DNA of 64,000 nucleotides from Flavobacterium suaedae (GCF_014642915.1 NZ_BMJE01000004.1:248001-312000); one strand, 5' to 3'; positions 1 to 9,155 are shown, counted from the stretch's first letter. Notes: generated by a model not told the origin, from the sequence alone. A program made the numbers and translations.

Positions 1-120
1 TGAAAATAAAGAGTACTTACTCGCTTATAAATAATTTTTTTCTCTAAAATTGTTATAGATTGGCTGAATGTGAAGTAGTAAGTTTTATTTGTAACAAGTG
101 TAAAAGTTAAAAACGAAAAA

Positions 121-147
121 GGGGGTAAGTATAGCATACTTACCCCC
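121..147 (-). terminator. Intrinsic terminator of the rhodanese operon
   Basis: A perfect 12-bp stem (GGGGGTAAGTAT / ATACTTACCCCC) with a 3-base loop. Read leftward it is followed by a T-rich tract, so it ends the leftward operon whose last gene stops at 188. Confidence 0.8.
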
Positions 148-187
148 TTGCCAAAAAAAAAAATATTTCTTGATTATAGTATTTATA

Positions 188-394
188 TTACTTTCTTCTG
201 CGTGACTTTCTTTCAGGAATTCTGCATGAACTGTTTGCTGTACAACCAACATTAAATAATGGAGCTATAGTAAGGAGTCCTGCAAAAATGATAAGGGGCA
301 AAGAATCTTGTTCTATAGCTTGCCATAAAAGTAGTGCCCCTATAATCAGCCTTATAATTTTATAAATATTTATTTTCTTTAAAATAGTATTCAT
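188..394 (-). CDS. Small DUF2892/YgaP-like membrane protein
   Basis: A 68-residue protein with two hydrophobic segments (about residues 13-28 and 32-48), a FNVGC motif near the C-terminus and a very basic tail. This pattern, a short two-helix protein ending in FNxGC, is that of the DUF2892/YgaP-type inner-membrane proteins often found beside rhodanese genes. It is the last gene of a leftward operon, only 5 bases after the single-domain rhodanese, and is followed by a strong terminator. The conserved Cys close to the membrane suggests a role in handling sulfane sulfur, but that is inference from context. Confidence 0.6.
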   Translation of the reverse strand: MNTILKKINIYKIIRLIIGALLLWQAIEQDSLPLIIFAGLLTIAPLFNVGCTANSSCRIPERKSRRRK

Positions 395-399
395 AGCTA

Positions 400-711
400 T
401 TAAACCAGTTTACCATTCCATTGCATAATACCACCTTTAAGGTTGTATGTGTTTTTAAAACCCTTACTGTTCAGCAACTCACACATCATTCCGCTGCGGT
501 TACCGCTGCGACAATATACAAAATACTCTTTGTCCTTATCCATTTTCTCTATCTCCTGTAAGACTTTTTCTTTTTGGAAAAAGTCCAGACAAACGGCATT
601 TTCAATAACTCCGTCAGCACATTCATCCTCTGTTCTCACATCAAGTACTACAGCATTAGGCGTCTTAAAAAGTAGCTCTTTCCAGTCTTCTTGCAAAAGT
701 GTTTTTTTCAT
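400..711 (-). CDS. Single-domain rhodanese (sulfurtransferase)
   Basis: A 103-residue rhodanese domain covering the whole protein. The substrate-binding region VVLDVRTEDE is near residue 22 and the active-site loop is CRSGNRS, in which Cys is the persulfide carrier. There is no signal peptide, so it should act in the cytoplasm. It lies 13 bases downstream of the MBL/double-rhodanese gene and 5 bases upstream of the small membrane protein, so the three are probably one transcript for sulfane-sulfur transfer or detoxification. Confidence 0.85.
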   Translation of the reverse strand: MKKTLLQEDWKELLFKTPNAVVLDVRTEDECADGVIENAVCLDFFQKEKVLQEIEKMDKDKEYFVYCRSGNRSGMMCELLNSKGFKNTYNLKGGIMQWNGKLV

Positions 712-724
712 AGTCTTCTTGTTT

Positions 725-2122
725 TTAGTTTTCAGAAACTACCTTATTATTTAGTTTTTTCCATTCTGCCATTCCTGCTGAATAGTTCTTCATGTTTTTA
801 AATCCGTTTCGGGCTAAAATTGATTGTGCTATGGCAGCCCTGTCGCCACTCTGGCAGTGTATTACTACCTCTTTATTTTTATCAATCTTGTCTAAGTTGT
901 CAGCCAGTGTACCCACAAAAATGTTCTCAGCACCCTTAATATGAGCCGCGTTATATTCCGAAGCACCACGCACATCTATAATCTGTACGTTTTCGTTACC
1001 TATGTAGCTTTTTAAAGTGTCAGCATCTATTATTTCGCTTTGTTCGGGAGCAATACCTGTTGATTGTATATCTGATATATATCCGTAGATGTTATCAAGA
1101 CCTATACGCATTAATTTACGGGTAATGTCATCCATTTGGTCATCATCAGCTATCAGTATAAATTGTTCCTCATAGTTAAGCACCCATCCGCACCATGTGG
1201 CAAACGAATTATTGCCTTGTATATTTATAGTGTTTGGAAGGTGTGCTTTTGCAAAATCAAACTTATTACGGGTATCTATTACCTTAATTCCTTTGTTATA
1301 AGCATTAAGAAACTCCTCTTTGCTTAACTTGGCGTGTTTAGGTACTTCAACAAGTAAAGGACGATTTACTTTGTTAAGTTTCTTCATCATAGCAAAGTAT
1401 TTAGGCGGTTCAGGCTGGTCAGCTAGTAAATAGTCTTTAAACTCTTTTTCGTTATTAGTATACTGAAAAGCCCAGTTTCTTATTTTTTCATATCCTACTG
1501 TTGAACTTGGTACAGCGCCCAGCGCTTTACCACAGGCAGAACCTGCACCATGTGCCGGCCATACCTGAATGTATGGTGGTAGCGAAGCAAATTTTTCTAA
1601 TGACTGATACATTTGCTTAGCTCCTGCATCCTGAGTACCTTTTAAACCTGCTGCTTTTTCTAACAAGTCAGGACGACCAATATCACCAACAAATACAAAA
1701 TCACCTGTAAATATCATAACAGGTTCATCGGTAGCAGGATGATCTGTAAGTAAAAAGCTGATACTTTCAGGGGTATGCCCCGGAGTATGTAAGACTTCAA
1801 GGGACAGGTTTCCTACTTTTATTACATCGCCATTTTTTAAGCCAATATGGTTAAATTCATACTGCCAGTCTGCCCCGCCTTCATCAGACAGATACATTTT
1901 AGCACCTGTTACGGCAGCTAACTCTCTTGAACCTGATAGAAAATCAGCATGGATATGTGTTTCGGCAATATGTGTGATAGTCATATTGTTTTGCTTGGCA
2001 ATATCAAGATAGGTATCAATATCCCGCTTAGCGTCGATAACAATAGCTTCTCCTTTTGCCTGACATCCTATAAAGTAGCTGGCTTGCGCCAATGATTTAT
2101 CGTAAACATGTTGAAAATACAT
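725..2122 (-). CDS. MBL-fold hydrolase with two rhodanese domains (persulfide dioxygenase-like)
   Basis: A 465-residue protein. The N-terminal half is a metallo-beta-lactamase fold with THIHADFLSG (His56, His58, Asp60), HTPGHTPES near residue 112 and GDFVFVGDIGRPDL, the metal-site pattern of ETHE1/persulfide-dioxygenase relatives. Two rhodanese domains follow. The first (about 265-350) has no Cys in its active loop and is probably inactive; the second has the loop HCQSGDR. The start is set at the Met whose next residues are YFQHVY, because the upstream in-frame stretch is unlike the family. First gene of the three-gene sulfur operon. Likely role: oxidation of glutathione- or protein-bound persulfide. 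Confidence 0.85.
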   Translation of the reverse strand: MYFQHVYDKSLAQASYFIGCQAKGEAIVIDAKRDIDTYLDIAKQNNMTITHIAETHIHADFLSGSRELAAVTGAKMYLSDEGGADWQYEFNHIGLKNGDVIKVGNLSLEVLHTPGHTPESISFLLTDHPATDEPVMIFTGDFVFVGDIGRPDLLEKAAGLKGTQDAGAKQMYQSLEKFASLPPYIQVWPAHGAGSACGKALGAVPSSTVGYEKIRNWAFQYTNNEKEFKDYLLADQPEPPKYFAMMKKLNKVNRPLLVEVPKHAKLSKEEFLNAYNKGIKVIDTRNKFDFAKAHLPNTINIQGNNSFATWCGWVLNYEEQFILIADDDQMDDITRKLMRIGLDNIYGYISDIQSTGIAPEQSEIIDADTLKSYIGNENVQIIDVRGASEYNAAHIKGAENIFVGTLADNLDKIDKNKEVVIHCQSGDRAAIAQSILARNGFKNMKNYSAGMAEWKKLNNKVVSEN

Positions 2123-2215
2123 AGTAGTGTGTTTTAATTTATCTTTTCTAAGTGTAAAATTATTAATATACAGCGTGTTGTGCAGTAACAAATGTTACAT
2201 AACTGGTATGTTAAA

Positions 2216-2223
2216 CAAATTTA
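2216..2223 (-). promoter_or_regulatory. Candidate -7 element (TAAATTTG) for the sulfur operon
   Basis: Leftward match to the Bacteroidetes -7 consensus TAnnTTTG, about 94 bases before the MBL/rhodanese start codon. No clear -33 TTG is seen at the expected distance. Confidence 0.35.
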
Positions 2224-2540
2224 ATCAGGAAATGGTTTTGGTAAGTAAGTTACCAGTAGTAGATTTCTTATTGTTTTTAAATAAAGTTAAGTGTATTTGT
2301 TAATATAATAAGAAACAGTTGTTGTGATTATGAATAATTTCTAAAATTATACCCAACATACATTGTAATTCGTATTCTTTTAACGGCGTTATAGTTCCAT
2401 TCAACTACAGTAAACTACCACTTATCGATATTTTAAATAAAATATTTAATTACAGTATAATTTTACATCAGATATCCAAGGAAGAGATTTATTAGAGGAC
2501 TAAATTTTTTCATGGATTTAATTTTTATTGGTTAGGTGGA

Positions 2541-2578
2541 TATGCGTTCCGGTAGTAAATGCCGGAGCGCTTTTTTTT
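2541..2578 (+). terminator. Rightward intrinsic terminator without upstream gene
   Basis: A stem GCGTTCCGG / CCGGAGCGC (one T-G pair) closing a short loop, followed by eight T. There is no ORF on this strand upstream. The sequence just before it (TTGGTTAGGTGGAT) and the loop resemble the hairpin repeats near 40.1 kb. Confidence 0.7.
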
Positions 2579-2696
2579 GATTTAATATTTCATTTAAAGG
2601 GTATTACAATTCGTCGAAACATACATGCTTTTCACCTTCCTATAAATTTATCTAAACGAATAAAACCAAAACTGTAAGAATTTCGTGCTAAATTTA

Positions 2697-2825
2697 CAGT
2701 ATAAAAAAAATAAATAATTAGAAAAGTCAACACAACTATACCTCCAGGGGTAATGGGAAGCCCCTGGGAACTTTGCTTTTGCTAGCAAGACCTGCCAAGC
2801 CCCAAATTGGCAGGTTCTTTTTTTA
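2697..2825 (+). ncRNA. Candidate small RNA with G/C-loop hairpins and terminator
   Basis: A rightward series of hairpins without coding potential: CCAGGGG / CCCCTGG at 2744-2767 with loop TAATGGGAAG, a weak TTTGC / GCAAG stem near 2772-2789, and a 9-bp terminator stem ACCTGCCAA / TTGGCAGGT at 2790-2815 with loop GCCCCAAA, followed by a T-rich tail. The T-tract is on the rightward side only, so this does not terminate the leftward gene at 2831. A near-match to the -7 element (TAAATTTA, 2689-2696) would start the RNA near 2703. The 5' end is a guess. Confidence 0.4.
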
Positions 2826-2830
2826 TATAC

Positions 2831-3352
2831 CTATTGCTTTTCTTTAAGCTTGGCAATAATGTAGTCTTCATACTTAGCTTTTAAGGGTATAACCTCTTTA
2901 GTTACTTCGTTAGGTACAGTCATAGAAAGTACATAATGTTTTATTTTCCATTCACCGTTTTCTTTTTCCAGTACTCCCGAACCACGACAACCTTTCATCC
3001 AAGTATCCAGTAATTCATCAAACCAAGCAACAGTACCATCTTTACTAAAATAGATGTTGCGCTGTACAGCCTTAAAATTCCATGCTTTACCTTTATCAAA
3101 ATAAGGTTTAGAGAAGGTAGCAAAAGCCTTTTTGTCCCAGTTTTCCATAGCATCAGTACCAATATACCTGCCGTCTTCCGCTATTTTATCAAAGTAACCT
3201 TCATAGTCAGCAGTAGCAGCAGCGTTATGCCAATCATCTAAAAAGGAGTTGATAATTTCTTTTTGTTCAGTAGTATCGAAAGAAATAGGTACGTTGTTGT
3301 ATACTGTTGCCAGTATACCAGCGATAGAAAATAAAATTAATGTTTTTTTCAT
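2831..3352 (-). CDS. Exported NTF2/SnoaL-like protein
   Basis: A 173-residue protein with a hydrophobic N-terminus (KKTLILFSIAGILATVY) that looks like a signal peptide, then one cone-shaped NTF2/SnoaL-like domain. Recognisable features are a DDWHNAAATADYEGYF start helix, the EDGRYIGTDAMENWDKKAF segment and the closing GVLEKENGEWKIKHYVLS strands, which are typical of DUF4440/SnoaL_3 proteins. Catalytic function cannot be assigned; members include enzymes and ligand-binding proteins. It is transcribed alone, divergently from the secreted repeat protein at 3445. Confidence 0.7.
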   Translation of the reverse strand: MKKTLILFSIAGILATVYNNVPISFDTTEQKEIINSFLDDWHNAAATADYEGYFDKIAEDGRYIGTDAMENWDKKAFATFSKPYFDKGKAWNFKAVQRNIYFSKDGTVAWFDELLDTWMKGCRGSGVLEKENGEWKIKHYVLSMTVPNEVTKEVIPLKAKYEDYIIAKLKEKQ

Positions 3353-3444
3353 ATTTGAAATGTAGGTTTAATCTCAAGGAATGTATTATTGTAGTATATT
3401 GAGCCAAATTAATTAATAACCATTTCAATTAAAAAAATTTAATC

Positions 3445-4860
3445 ATGAAAACAAAAAAACTATTTGCAGTAACAATGTTGCTAGGCTCGATTTTTATGTC
3501 CACTGGACAAGAAGTACAAAGTACTACCGAAACAGGGTTAGGTGTAGATAATGGTGCAGCTTTGAATACAACTTCCGGTACTGTATATATAGGATATCAG
3601 TCTGGTAATGCTACTTCAGGAAGCTTTAATACCATGGTGGGTCATCAATCTGGTTCGAATATTACATCCGGGAATTATAATACGTTTTTTGGAGCTTTAA
3701 GCGGTCAAAATGCATCAGGAACAGGTAATACATATACGGGTTATAGGTCTGGAGGAACAACTAGCGGAAACCATAATACATTTACAGGGTATAGGGCAGG
3801 ATATAATAGTAATTCATCCTACTCGGTATTAGCTGGTTATTATGCAGGCTATAATGTTAACGACAGTTATGTTACGGCAATAGGGTATTATTCAGGATAT
3901 TATGGCGCACCTCAAAGTACTTATATAGGGAGTTATTCAGGGAGGTATAATACTGGAGCTTCAAACTTATTTGTAGGCTATCAAGCTGGTCAGGGAACAA
4001 ATGGTGTTTCTACAGGTGAAGGAAATGCTTTTTTAGGTGCTTATTCAGGTGCTAATAACACTACGGGTCAAGCTAATGTTTTTACAGGAGATCATTCAGG
4101 GTATGACAATACAACAGGAACTTCAAATGTTTTTCTGGGTCATTATGCAGGACAGAATAATACTACTGGAAGCTGGAATATATATATAGGAGATCAAGCA
4201 GCCACTTCTACCACTATAGGAAATGGAAATGTTTTTATTGGTCACGGTGCGGGTTTGAATAATATTAATGGTAGTAAGAATGTGTATCTAGGCTTTTTAG
4301 CAGGAACTAATGCTACAGGAACCAATAATGTGTTTATTGGAAATGGAGCCGGAATGGACGAAACAGATAGTAATAAACTATATATTAGTAGTTCTGATGT
4401 TGCTAATACATTACCTCTTATATATGGAGATTTTGCAGAAAATAAAATAGGTATAGGAGGTTTTAATAGTTTTCCTACTATGTCTGGAAACTCAAATATT
4501 AGTTATTATACTTTATTTGTAAAAGGAGGTATACTTACAGAAGAGGTGCGTGTTAGTTATGATTCAACTTGGGCAGATTATGTTTTTTCTGAAGATTATA
4601 AACTAAAATCTTTACAAGAAGTTGAAAGTTTTATAAATAAAAATGGTCACTTACCGAATGTGCCTTCAGCTGAAGAAATTAAAGAAGAAGGTATAAATGT
4701 TGGTGAAATGGCAAAAATTCAACAAGAAAAAATAGAAGAACTAACTCTTTATTTGATAGAACAAAATAAAAAAATAGAACAGCAAGATAAGCAGCTTTCT
4801 GAACAAGGGAAAGAGATTGAAGAACTTAAGAAAAAAGTTGAAATACTTATAAATAACTAA
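3445..4860 (+). CDS. Secreted repeat protein with tail-fibre-like C-terminus
   Basis: A 471-residue protein with an N-terminal signal peptide (to about residue 22). Residues about 45-305 are some twelve degenerate repeats of roughly 20 residues built on the pattern GN-x-N-x-F-x-G-x-x-A/S-G-x-x-x-T-G, rich in Gly, Asn, Thr and Tyr, as in beta-helical or trimeric fibre stems. The C-terminal 110 residues hold WADYVFSEDYKLKSL, INKNGHLPNVPSAEEI and a long EIEELKKK coiled coil, a module shared by many Bacteroidetes surface proteins and resembling phage tail-fibre/S74-type ends, though no peptidase motif is seen. No T9SS sorting domain. The M43 protease gene follows after 12 bases, so the two are probably co-transcribed. 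Role unknown; adhesion or a fibrous surface structure is an inference. Confidence 0.7.
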   Translation: MKTKKLFAVTMLLGSIFMSTGQEVQSTTETGLGVDNGAALNTTSGTVYIGYQSGNATSGSFNTMVGHQSGSNITSGNYNTFFGALSGQNASGTGNTYTGYRSGGTTSGNHNTFTGYRAGYNSNSSYSVLAGYYAGYNVNDSYVTAIGYYSGYYGAPQSTYIGSYSGRYNTGASNLFVGYQAGQGTNGVSTGEGNAFLGAYSGANNTTGQANVFTGDHSGYDNTTGTSNVFLGHYAGQNNTTGSWNIYIGDQAATSTTIGNGNVFIGHGAGLNNINGSKNVYLGFLAGTNATGTNNVFIGNGAGMDETDSNKLYISSSDVANTLPLIYGDFAENKIGIGGFNSFPTMSGNSNISYYTLFVKGGILTEEVRVSYDSTWADYVFSEDYKLKSLQEVESFINKNGHLPNVPSAEEIKEEGINVGEMAKIQQEKIEELTLYLIEQNKKIEQQDKQLSEQGKEIEELKKKVEILINN

Positions 4861-4872
4861 AATTAATATTTG

Positions 4873-7761
4873 ATGAAAAATATTTTTATAATAGTTGTTT
4901 TTTTTAGTGCAACTTGGTTTAGTTACTCTCAAAGGTGTTTTGCTGATGAATATCTTAAAGCTTTTAAGGAGAGAGACCCTAAGCTCGAGTCTAAAATTAA
5001 GAGTGTAATTAAGAGTTATACTTCTGATAATACTACAAAAAGCACAAGTGCTAATGAAGGAATAGTATATATTCCTGTTGTTTTCAACGTTATACATAAT
5101 GGTGAGCCTGAAGGAACAGGTAGGAATGTTGCTTTAAGTAAACTAGAAGAACAAATTGATATTCTTAATGAGGCATATGGAGGTGAATATGGAGGTGTAG
5201 ATACCGAAATAAGATTTTGTATAGCCTCAAAAGATGCATATAGTAGAGAAACTAGTGGTGTGAACAGATATATGGGAGCGACTAGTTATGATGTAGGGAT
5301 ATTACAAGATGCTGATGGTAATGGTACTGATGAATGTGATATTAATCTTGATACAGATTATACCTTAAAATCATTTAGAGATCCAGCTTTCCCTTCTTCA
5401 CTTTTCTTGAATATATGGATAGCAGATATAAAAACATGTGGAGAAGATACAATATTAGGATATTCTTCGTTTCCTTTCTATGTTGATTTTGCTACCTATA
5501 ATGAGAATAATGTTTTAGATGGTGTTGTTATTGACTATAAGTATATAGGGTCAAACTCTTCTAATGGTTCTTCAGGTATAACAGCAGTACATGAGGTTGG
5601 ACACTGGCTAGGGCTCTTCCATGTCTTTCAACATACTTGTGAGAAGCCAGGTCCTAATCCCCTACCCGCTGAAGAGCTTGCTTACTTACAGTGTTTATGT
5701 GAGGAAAATGACTGTTTATTTGAAGGAGATATGATATGCGATACAGATAAAGTTTCAGGACCTGCTTATCTTGATAATTATGGAGGTCCTTGTGAGGGTA
5801 AAAATTGTGCAAATCAAGTTACAGATGTTGTTAAGAATTATATGAACTATAATGATGACAATTGTATGACAATATTTACTCAAGGTCAAAAAGAGCGTAT
5901 GAGAGATATTTTGTCAAGTTATCGTGGAAGTATATATATGCAGGGACGTCCATATTCTGGATTTGATTATACAACCTGTAGTGCAAGCTTAGGCTTAGGA
6001 GGAACAGATTGTAGTGTTAACACTGATTTACCAGTACAAGTTAAAAATGCACCCCACTCATATTTTACAAAACGTAATTTTGGTTCGCGTTTAGAAGTTA
6101 ATGATAAATGGCTGGTTGTAACAGATGCCCAAACAGAATTCGGAACTCCTGAAAATCCGCCTCCATACGTTCCTGATTATGTACATATTTATAAAAGAGA
6201 AGGTTGTCAATTTGCTTTTTTACAGAGTATTCAATTAGATTTGAATTATACAAATAGTACTATTAATGATTTTGGCTTAATTTTAAATGATGATGAAATA
6301 ATTGTATGCTCATATCTGCACGATTCAGCATATATTTATCAGTTTGATGAAGACTCTGAAGAGTGGGGGATAAGCCAAATTATAACACACTTGAGTAATG
6401 AGTATGATGTCGCTATAAGCTCTTACTGTGTGGGAAGATTTCTTTTCATAACTCAAGGAGGAGGACAGATGAGGGTATATTATAAAAATAGTAACGGATA
6501 TTATAATTACCATCAAACCATAGTAGATGATGTAGTGCCAGTGCTTAATACAGGTATTTTGGCAGTAAACCTTCTAAAAAGTGCTGTAAATATAAATTCA
6601 AGTTCTTTTGTAGGAACATATGACCCTCCTGAAATTTTATTAAAATCTGGTTCTAATGAAATAGCAATGTATGGGCTACAAAGTAATAACTTGTGGAATA
6701 AAGTAGCAGAATATCAGGTTCCGGATATGTTAAGTTCAGAACGGTTTGTTGATATGGATATAACAGATAGTCATATTCATGTGCTTACAAAACAACAAAC
6801 AGGTCATTCGGGGTCAGCGTACGACAAGCTGTATACTTATTCTTTTAGAGTAAATGAAAATAGTACTTCTCAGTTTTCGTCGGGTCATACTAAACAGGAG
6901 GTATATAATTTTACAAACCGTGTATCGGGAGACTCACAGATGAAAGTAATTAATAACGAGTTCTTATTTATAGATAATTTAGCTAGTCATTCTTTACATG
7001 TTTTTTATAATACAAATTATCCAACATCTCAGTACCCTAACTGGCAGGCAAGTTCGACTAGAATAACCTGTAAGAATGGGAGTGGTCAAAATAATGATGA
7101 TTTTGAGTTTTTTGGTAATCTTCTTTTTGTTGGTTTTCACCCAGAGATAAGAATATATGATATGGCTGATGTATTAGATGCAATGGGACATAACCAATCT
7201 TTTATAGACAATTCAACTTTTTATAATAAATCAATTCGAAAAGTTCCTGAAAAATATACGACATATTCAAAAAATATCTCTATTTCAGGAGTTAATTATT
7301 TTGAGTCTTTAGAAATGGGTGATGTAGAGAGAAAATTTATAGCAAAAGAGTCAATAGTTATGAGAACTACATCAATAGTTGGTAATTCTGACGTTACTCT
7401 GAAACTAGATAATACAATATGTGATTTTGTACCTCAGTCCACATCTGAAAGGCAAGGCTATTTTGAACAGCAAATAGAGCCAACAGACATCATAGAATAC
7501 GAGTTTGCTGAAAGTGAAGGGGGTAAGGAATTGTACATTTATCCGAATCCAGCAACTTCTACAGTTGATGTAAGGATAAAATCAGATTTAATACAAAATC
7601 TTATAATTTTAACTACTGAAGGTAAGAAAGTAATTGAGAGAAATGTATCGTCTAAAAACTTATACACACTAGATATTAGTAATTTATCAAAAGGTGTATA
7701 TATATTGACTATACAGACTCAAAAAGGAAATTTTTACACCCAAAAACTAATAAAGAACTAG
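4873..7761 (+). CDS. Secreted M43 (pappalysin-type) metalloprotease with T9SS sorting domain
   Basis: A 962-residue protein with signal peptide (MKNIFIIVVFFSATWFSYS). The catalytic domain carries the zinc motif HEVGHWLGLFH (first His at residue 240), a Cys-rich insert, and the Met-turn region NYMNYNDDNCMTIFTQGQ that is typical of M43 cytophagalysin/ulilysin proteases. Residues about 370-860 form a long repeat-poor region that may be a beta-propeller. The last ~75 residues (LYIYPNPATSTVDV... GVYILTIQT...KLIKN) are a type A T9SS sorting domain, so the protein should be exported and attached or released at the surface. The ATG at 4873 is preferred to the TTG one codon earlier. Likely cotranscribed with the repeat protein upstream. 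Confidence 0.9.
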   Translation: MKNIFIIVVFFSATWFSYSQRCFADEYLKAFKERDPKLESKIKSVIKSYTSDNTTKSTSANEGIVYIPVVFNVIHNGEPEGTGRNVALSKLEEQIDILNEAYGGEYGGVDTEIRFCIASKDAYSRETSGVNRYMGATSYDVGILQDADGNGTDECDINLDTDYTLKSFRDPAFPSSLFLNIWIADIKTCGEDTILGYSSFPFYVDFATYNENNVLDGVVIDYKYIGSNSSNGSSGITAVHEVGHWLGLFHVFQHTCEKPGPNPLPAEELAYLQCLCEENDCLFEGDMICDTDKVSGPAYLDNYGGPCEGKNCANQVTDVVKNYMNYNDDNCMTIFTQGQKERMRDILSSYRGSIYMQGRPYSGFDYTTCSASLGLGGTDCSVNTDLPVQVKNAPHSYFTKRNFGSRLEVNDKWLVVTDAQTEFGTPENPPPYVPDYVHIYKREGCQFAFLQSIQLDLNYTNSTINDFGLILNDDEIIVCSYLHDSAYIYQFDEDSEEWGISQIITHLSNEYDVAISSYCVGRFLFITQGGGQMRVYYKNSNGYYNYHQTIVDDVVPVLNTGILAVNLLKSAVNINSSSFVGTYDPPEILLKSGSNEIAMYGLQSNNLWNKVAEYQVPDMLSSERFVDMDITDSHIHVLTKQQTGHSGSAYDKLYTYSFRVNENSTSQFSSGHTKQEVYNFTNRVSGDSQMKVINNEFLFIDNLASHSLHVFYNTNYPTSQYPNWQASSTRITCKNGSGQNNDDFEFFGNLLFVGFHPEIRIYDMADVLDAMGHNQSFIDNSTFYNKSIRKVPEKYTTYSKNISISGVNYFESLEMGDVERKFIAKESIVMRTTSIVGNSDVTLKLDNTICDFVPQSTSERQGYFEQQIEPTDIIEYEFAESEGGKELYIYPNPATSTVDVRIKSDLIQNLIILTTEGKKVIERNVSSKNLYTLDISNLSKGVYILTIQTQKGNFYTQKLIKN

Positions 7762-7781
7762 TTTTTTACATTTAATAATTT

Positions 7782-7810
7782 AAAAGGCTGCCAATTGGCA
7801 GCCTTTTTTT
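7782..7810. terminator. Bidirectional terminator between M43 protease and amt
   Basis: AAAAGGCTGCC / GGCAGCC with a 4-base loop AATT and A/T tracts on both sides. It serves the rightward protease gene and overlaps the stop codon of the leftward amt gene. Confidence 0.85.
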
Positions 7811-9155
7811 ATCCTATAGATTCATTATGTTGGGATAAATCCAAACCTTGCTGTTCAGCATCTTCACTTACACGAAGCGGAATAAACAAATTAGTAAACT
7901 TATACAACAACATTGCCCCGAAGAAAGAGAAAACAGCCACTAATATAAGCGCCAGCATATGGTGCCCGAACACACCCCAACCGCCATGTAGCAGGCTGGC
8001 ATTTTCGCCCTCTGCAAAAATTGCGGTAAGAATCATACCCATAATGCCACCTACACCATGGCAAGCGAAGACATCCAAAGTATCATCAATACGTTTAAGG
8101 CTTTTCCAGTGTACCATAATATTACTCACTATAGCAGCAGCAAAACCAAAAAACATACTCTTCGGGATAGAAACAAAGCCTGCAGCGGGAGTAATAGCTA
8201 CAAGCCCTACCACAGCCCCAATACAACAACCTAAAGCCGAAACCTTACGACCGTTAAGCCTGTCAAAGAAAGCCCAAGTAAGCATAGCGGCAGCCGAAGC
8301 AATAGTAGTAGTAGCAAAAGCCATAGCACTGGTATGATTAGCAGCAAGTGCCGAACCCGCATTAAAACCAAACCACCCAAACCAAAGCATACCTGTACCC
8401 AGTAGTACAAACGGAATGTTAGTAGGGATGTACTCTAAATTTTTGCGTTTACCAAGTACAAGAACACCTGCAATAGCAGCAAAACCCGCACTCATGTGTA
8501 CTACAGTACCACCGGCAAAATCTTTAATACCGAAGTATGCACCAAGCAGTCCGCTGGGGTGCCATACCATATGGCAAAGCGGAGCGTATATTACAATAGA
8601 AAACAGACAGATAAATAACAGGAATGATATAAAACGAATACGCTCGGCGAGTGCTCCTGTAATAATTGCAGGTGTAATAACAGCAAATTTCATCTGAAAG
8701 AGGGCAAACAATATAAACGGAATGGTGCTTGCCATAGCAGCATGAGGGTGCTCGTCTACATAGTCGAAAAAAGCAAAATCAAAAGGATTGCCTATTATGC
8801 CGTAATGGGTACCATCTATAGTAATACCAATAGGGCTGCCAAACGACAGGCTAAAACCTACCACTACCCACAGCATACTAATTACCCCAAGGCAGATAAA
8901 ACTTTTAAGCATGGTAGAAATAACGTTCTTTTTCCCTACCATACCGCCATAGAAAAACGATAGCCCGGGTGTCATAAGCAGTACCAGGCACGAAGCTGTA
9001 AGCAGCCAGGCTACATCGGCGGGTACAATAGTATCGGTGCTGTTAAATTGGTCGGAAACATTTACTGTGGCGTGTTGCCAAAATAAACCTGTTAAGCATA
9101 CTGCCGCTGTAATTAAAAAGGCGACAATCCATCTTTTTTCTATTTTTTTATTCAT
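7809..9155 (-). CDS. amt: Ammonium transporter Amt
   Basis: A 448-residue membrane protein with about eleven hydrophobic segments after a short N-terminal signal-like helix. Family signatures are present: ADVAWLLTASCLVLLMTPGLSFFYGGMVGKKN, the DFAGGTVVHMSAGFAAI block with one of the pore His residues, GTGMLWFGWFGFNAGSA, and DVFACHGVGGIMGMI with the second pore His. It moves ammonium across the inner membrane. No PII (glnB/glnK) gene is next to it. The leader contains a small inverted repeat (9157-9175). Confidence 0.95.
   Translation of the reverse strand: MNKKIEKRWIVAFLITAAVCLTGLFWQHATVNVSDQFNSTDTIVPADVAWLLTASCLVLLMTPGLSFFYGGMVGKKNVISTMLKSFICLGVISMLWVVVGFSLSFGSPIGITIDGTHYGIIGNPFDFAFFDYVDEHPHAAMASTIPFILFALFQMKFAVITPAIITGALAERIRFISFLLFICLFSIVIYAPLCHMVWHPSGLLGAYFGIKDFAGGTVVHMSAGFAAIAGVLVLGKRKNLEYIPTNIPFVLLGTGMLWFGWFGFNAGSALAANHTSAMAFATTTIASAAAMLTWAFFDRLNGRKVSALGCCIGAVVGLVAITPAAGFVSIPKSMFFGFAAAIVSNIMVHWKSLKRIDDTLDVFACHGVGGIMGMILTAIFAEGENASLLHGGWGVFGHHMLALILVAVFSFFGAMLLYKFTNLFIPLRVSEDAEQQGLDLSQHNESIG

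Larger units (their letters stand above)
2123..2830. other. Intergenic region without ORF; holds two rightward terminators
   Basis: No plausible coding region on either strand. The left part (to about 2500) is AT-rich with only a candidate promoter for the leftward operon. The right part holds two rightward intrinsic terminators (2541-2578 and 2790-2823) without a rightward gene before them, which suggests short non-coding transcripts. Confidence 0.6.

Noticed and set aside
3600..4350. Regularly spaced repeats that might suggest a CRISPR array
   Set aside because: They are in frame, degenerate and about 60 bases long in DNA, and they encode the GN-x-N-x-F-x-G protein repeats. No CRISPR array or cas gene was seen in the window.
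7795..8963. Several long rightward reading frames opposite amt
   Set aside because: They are antisense shadows of a clear ammonium transporter and show no family features.
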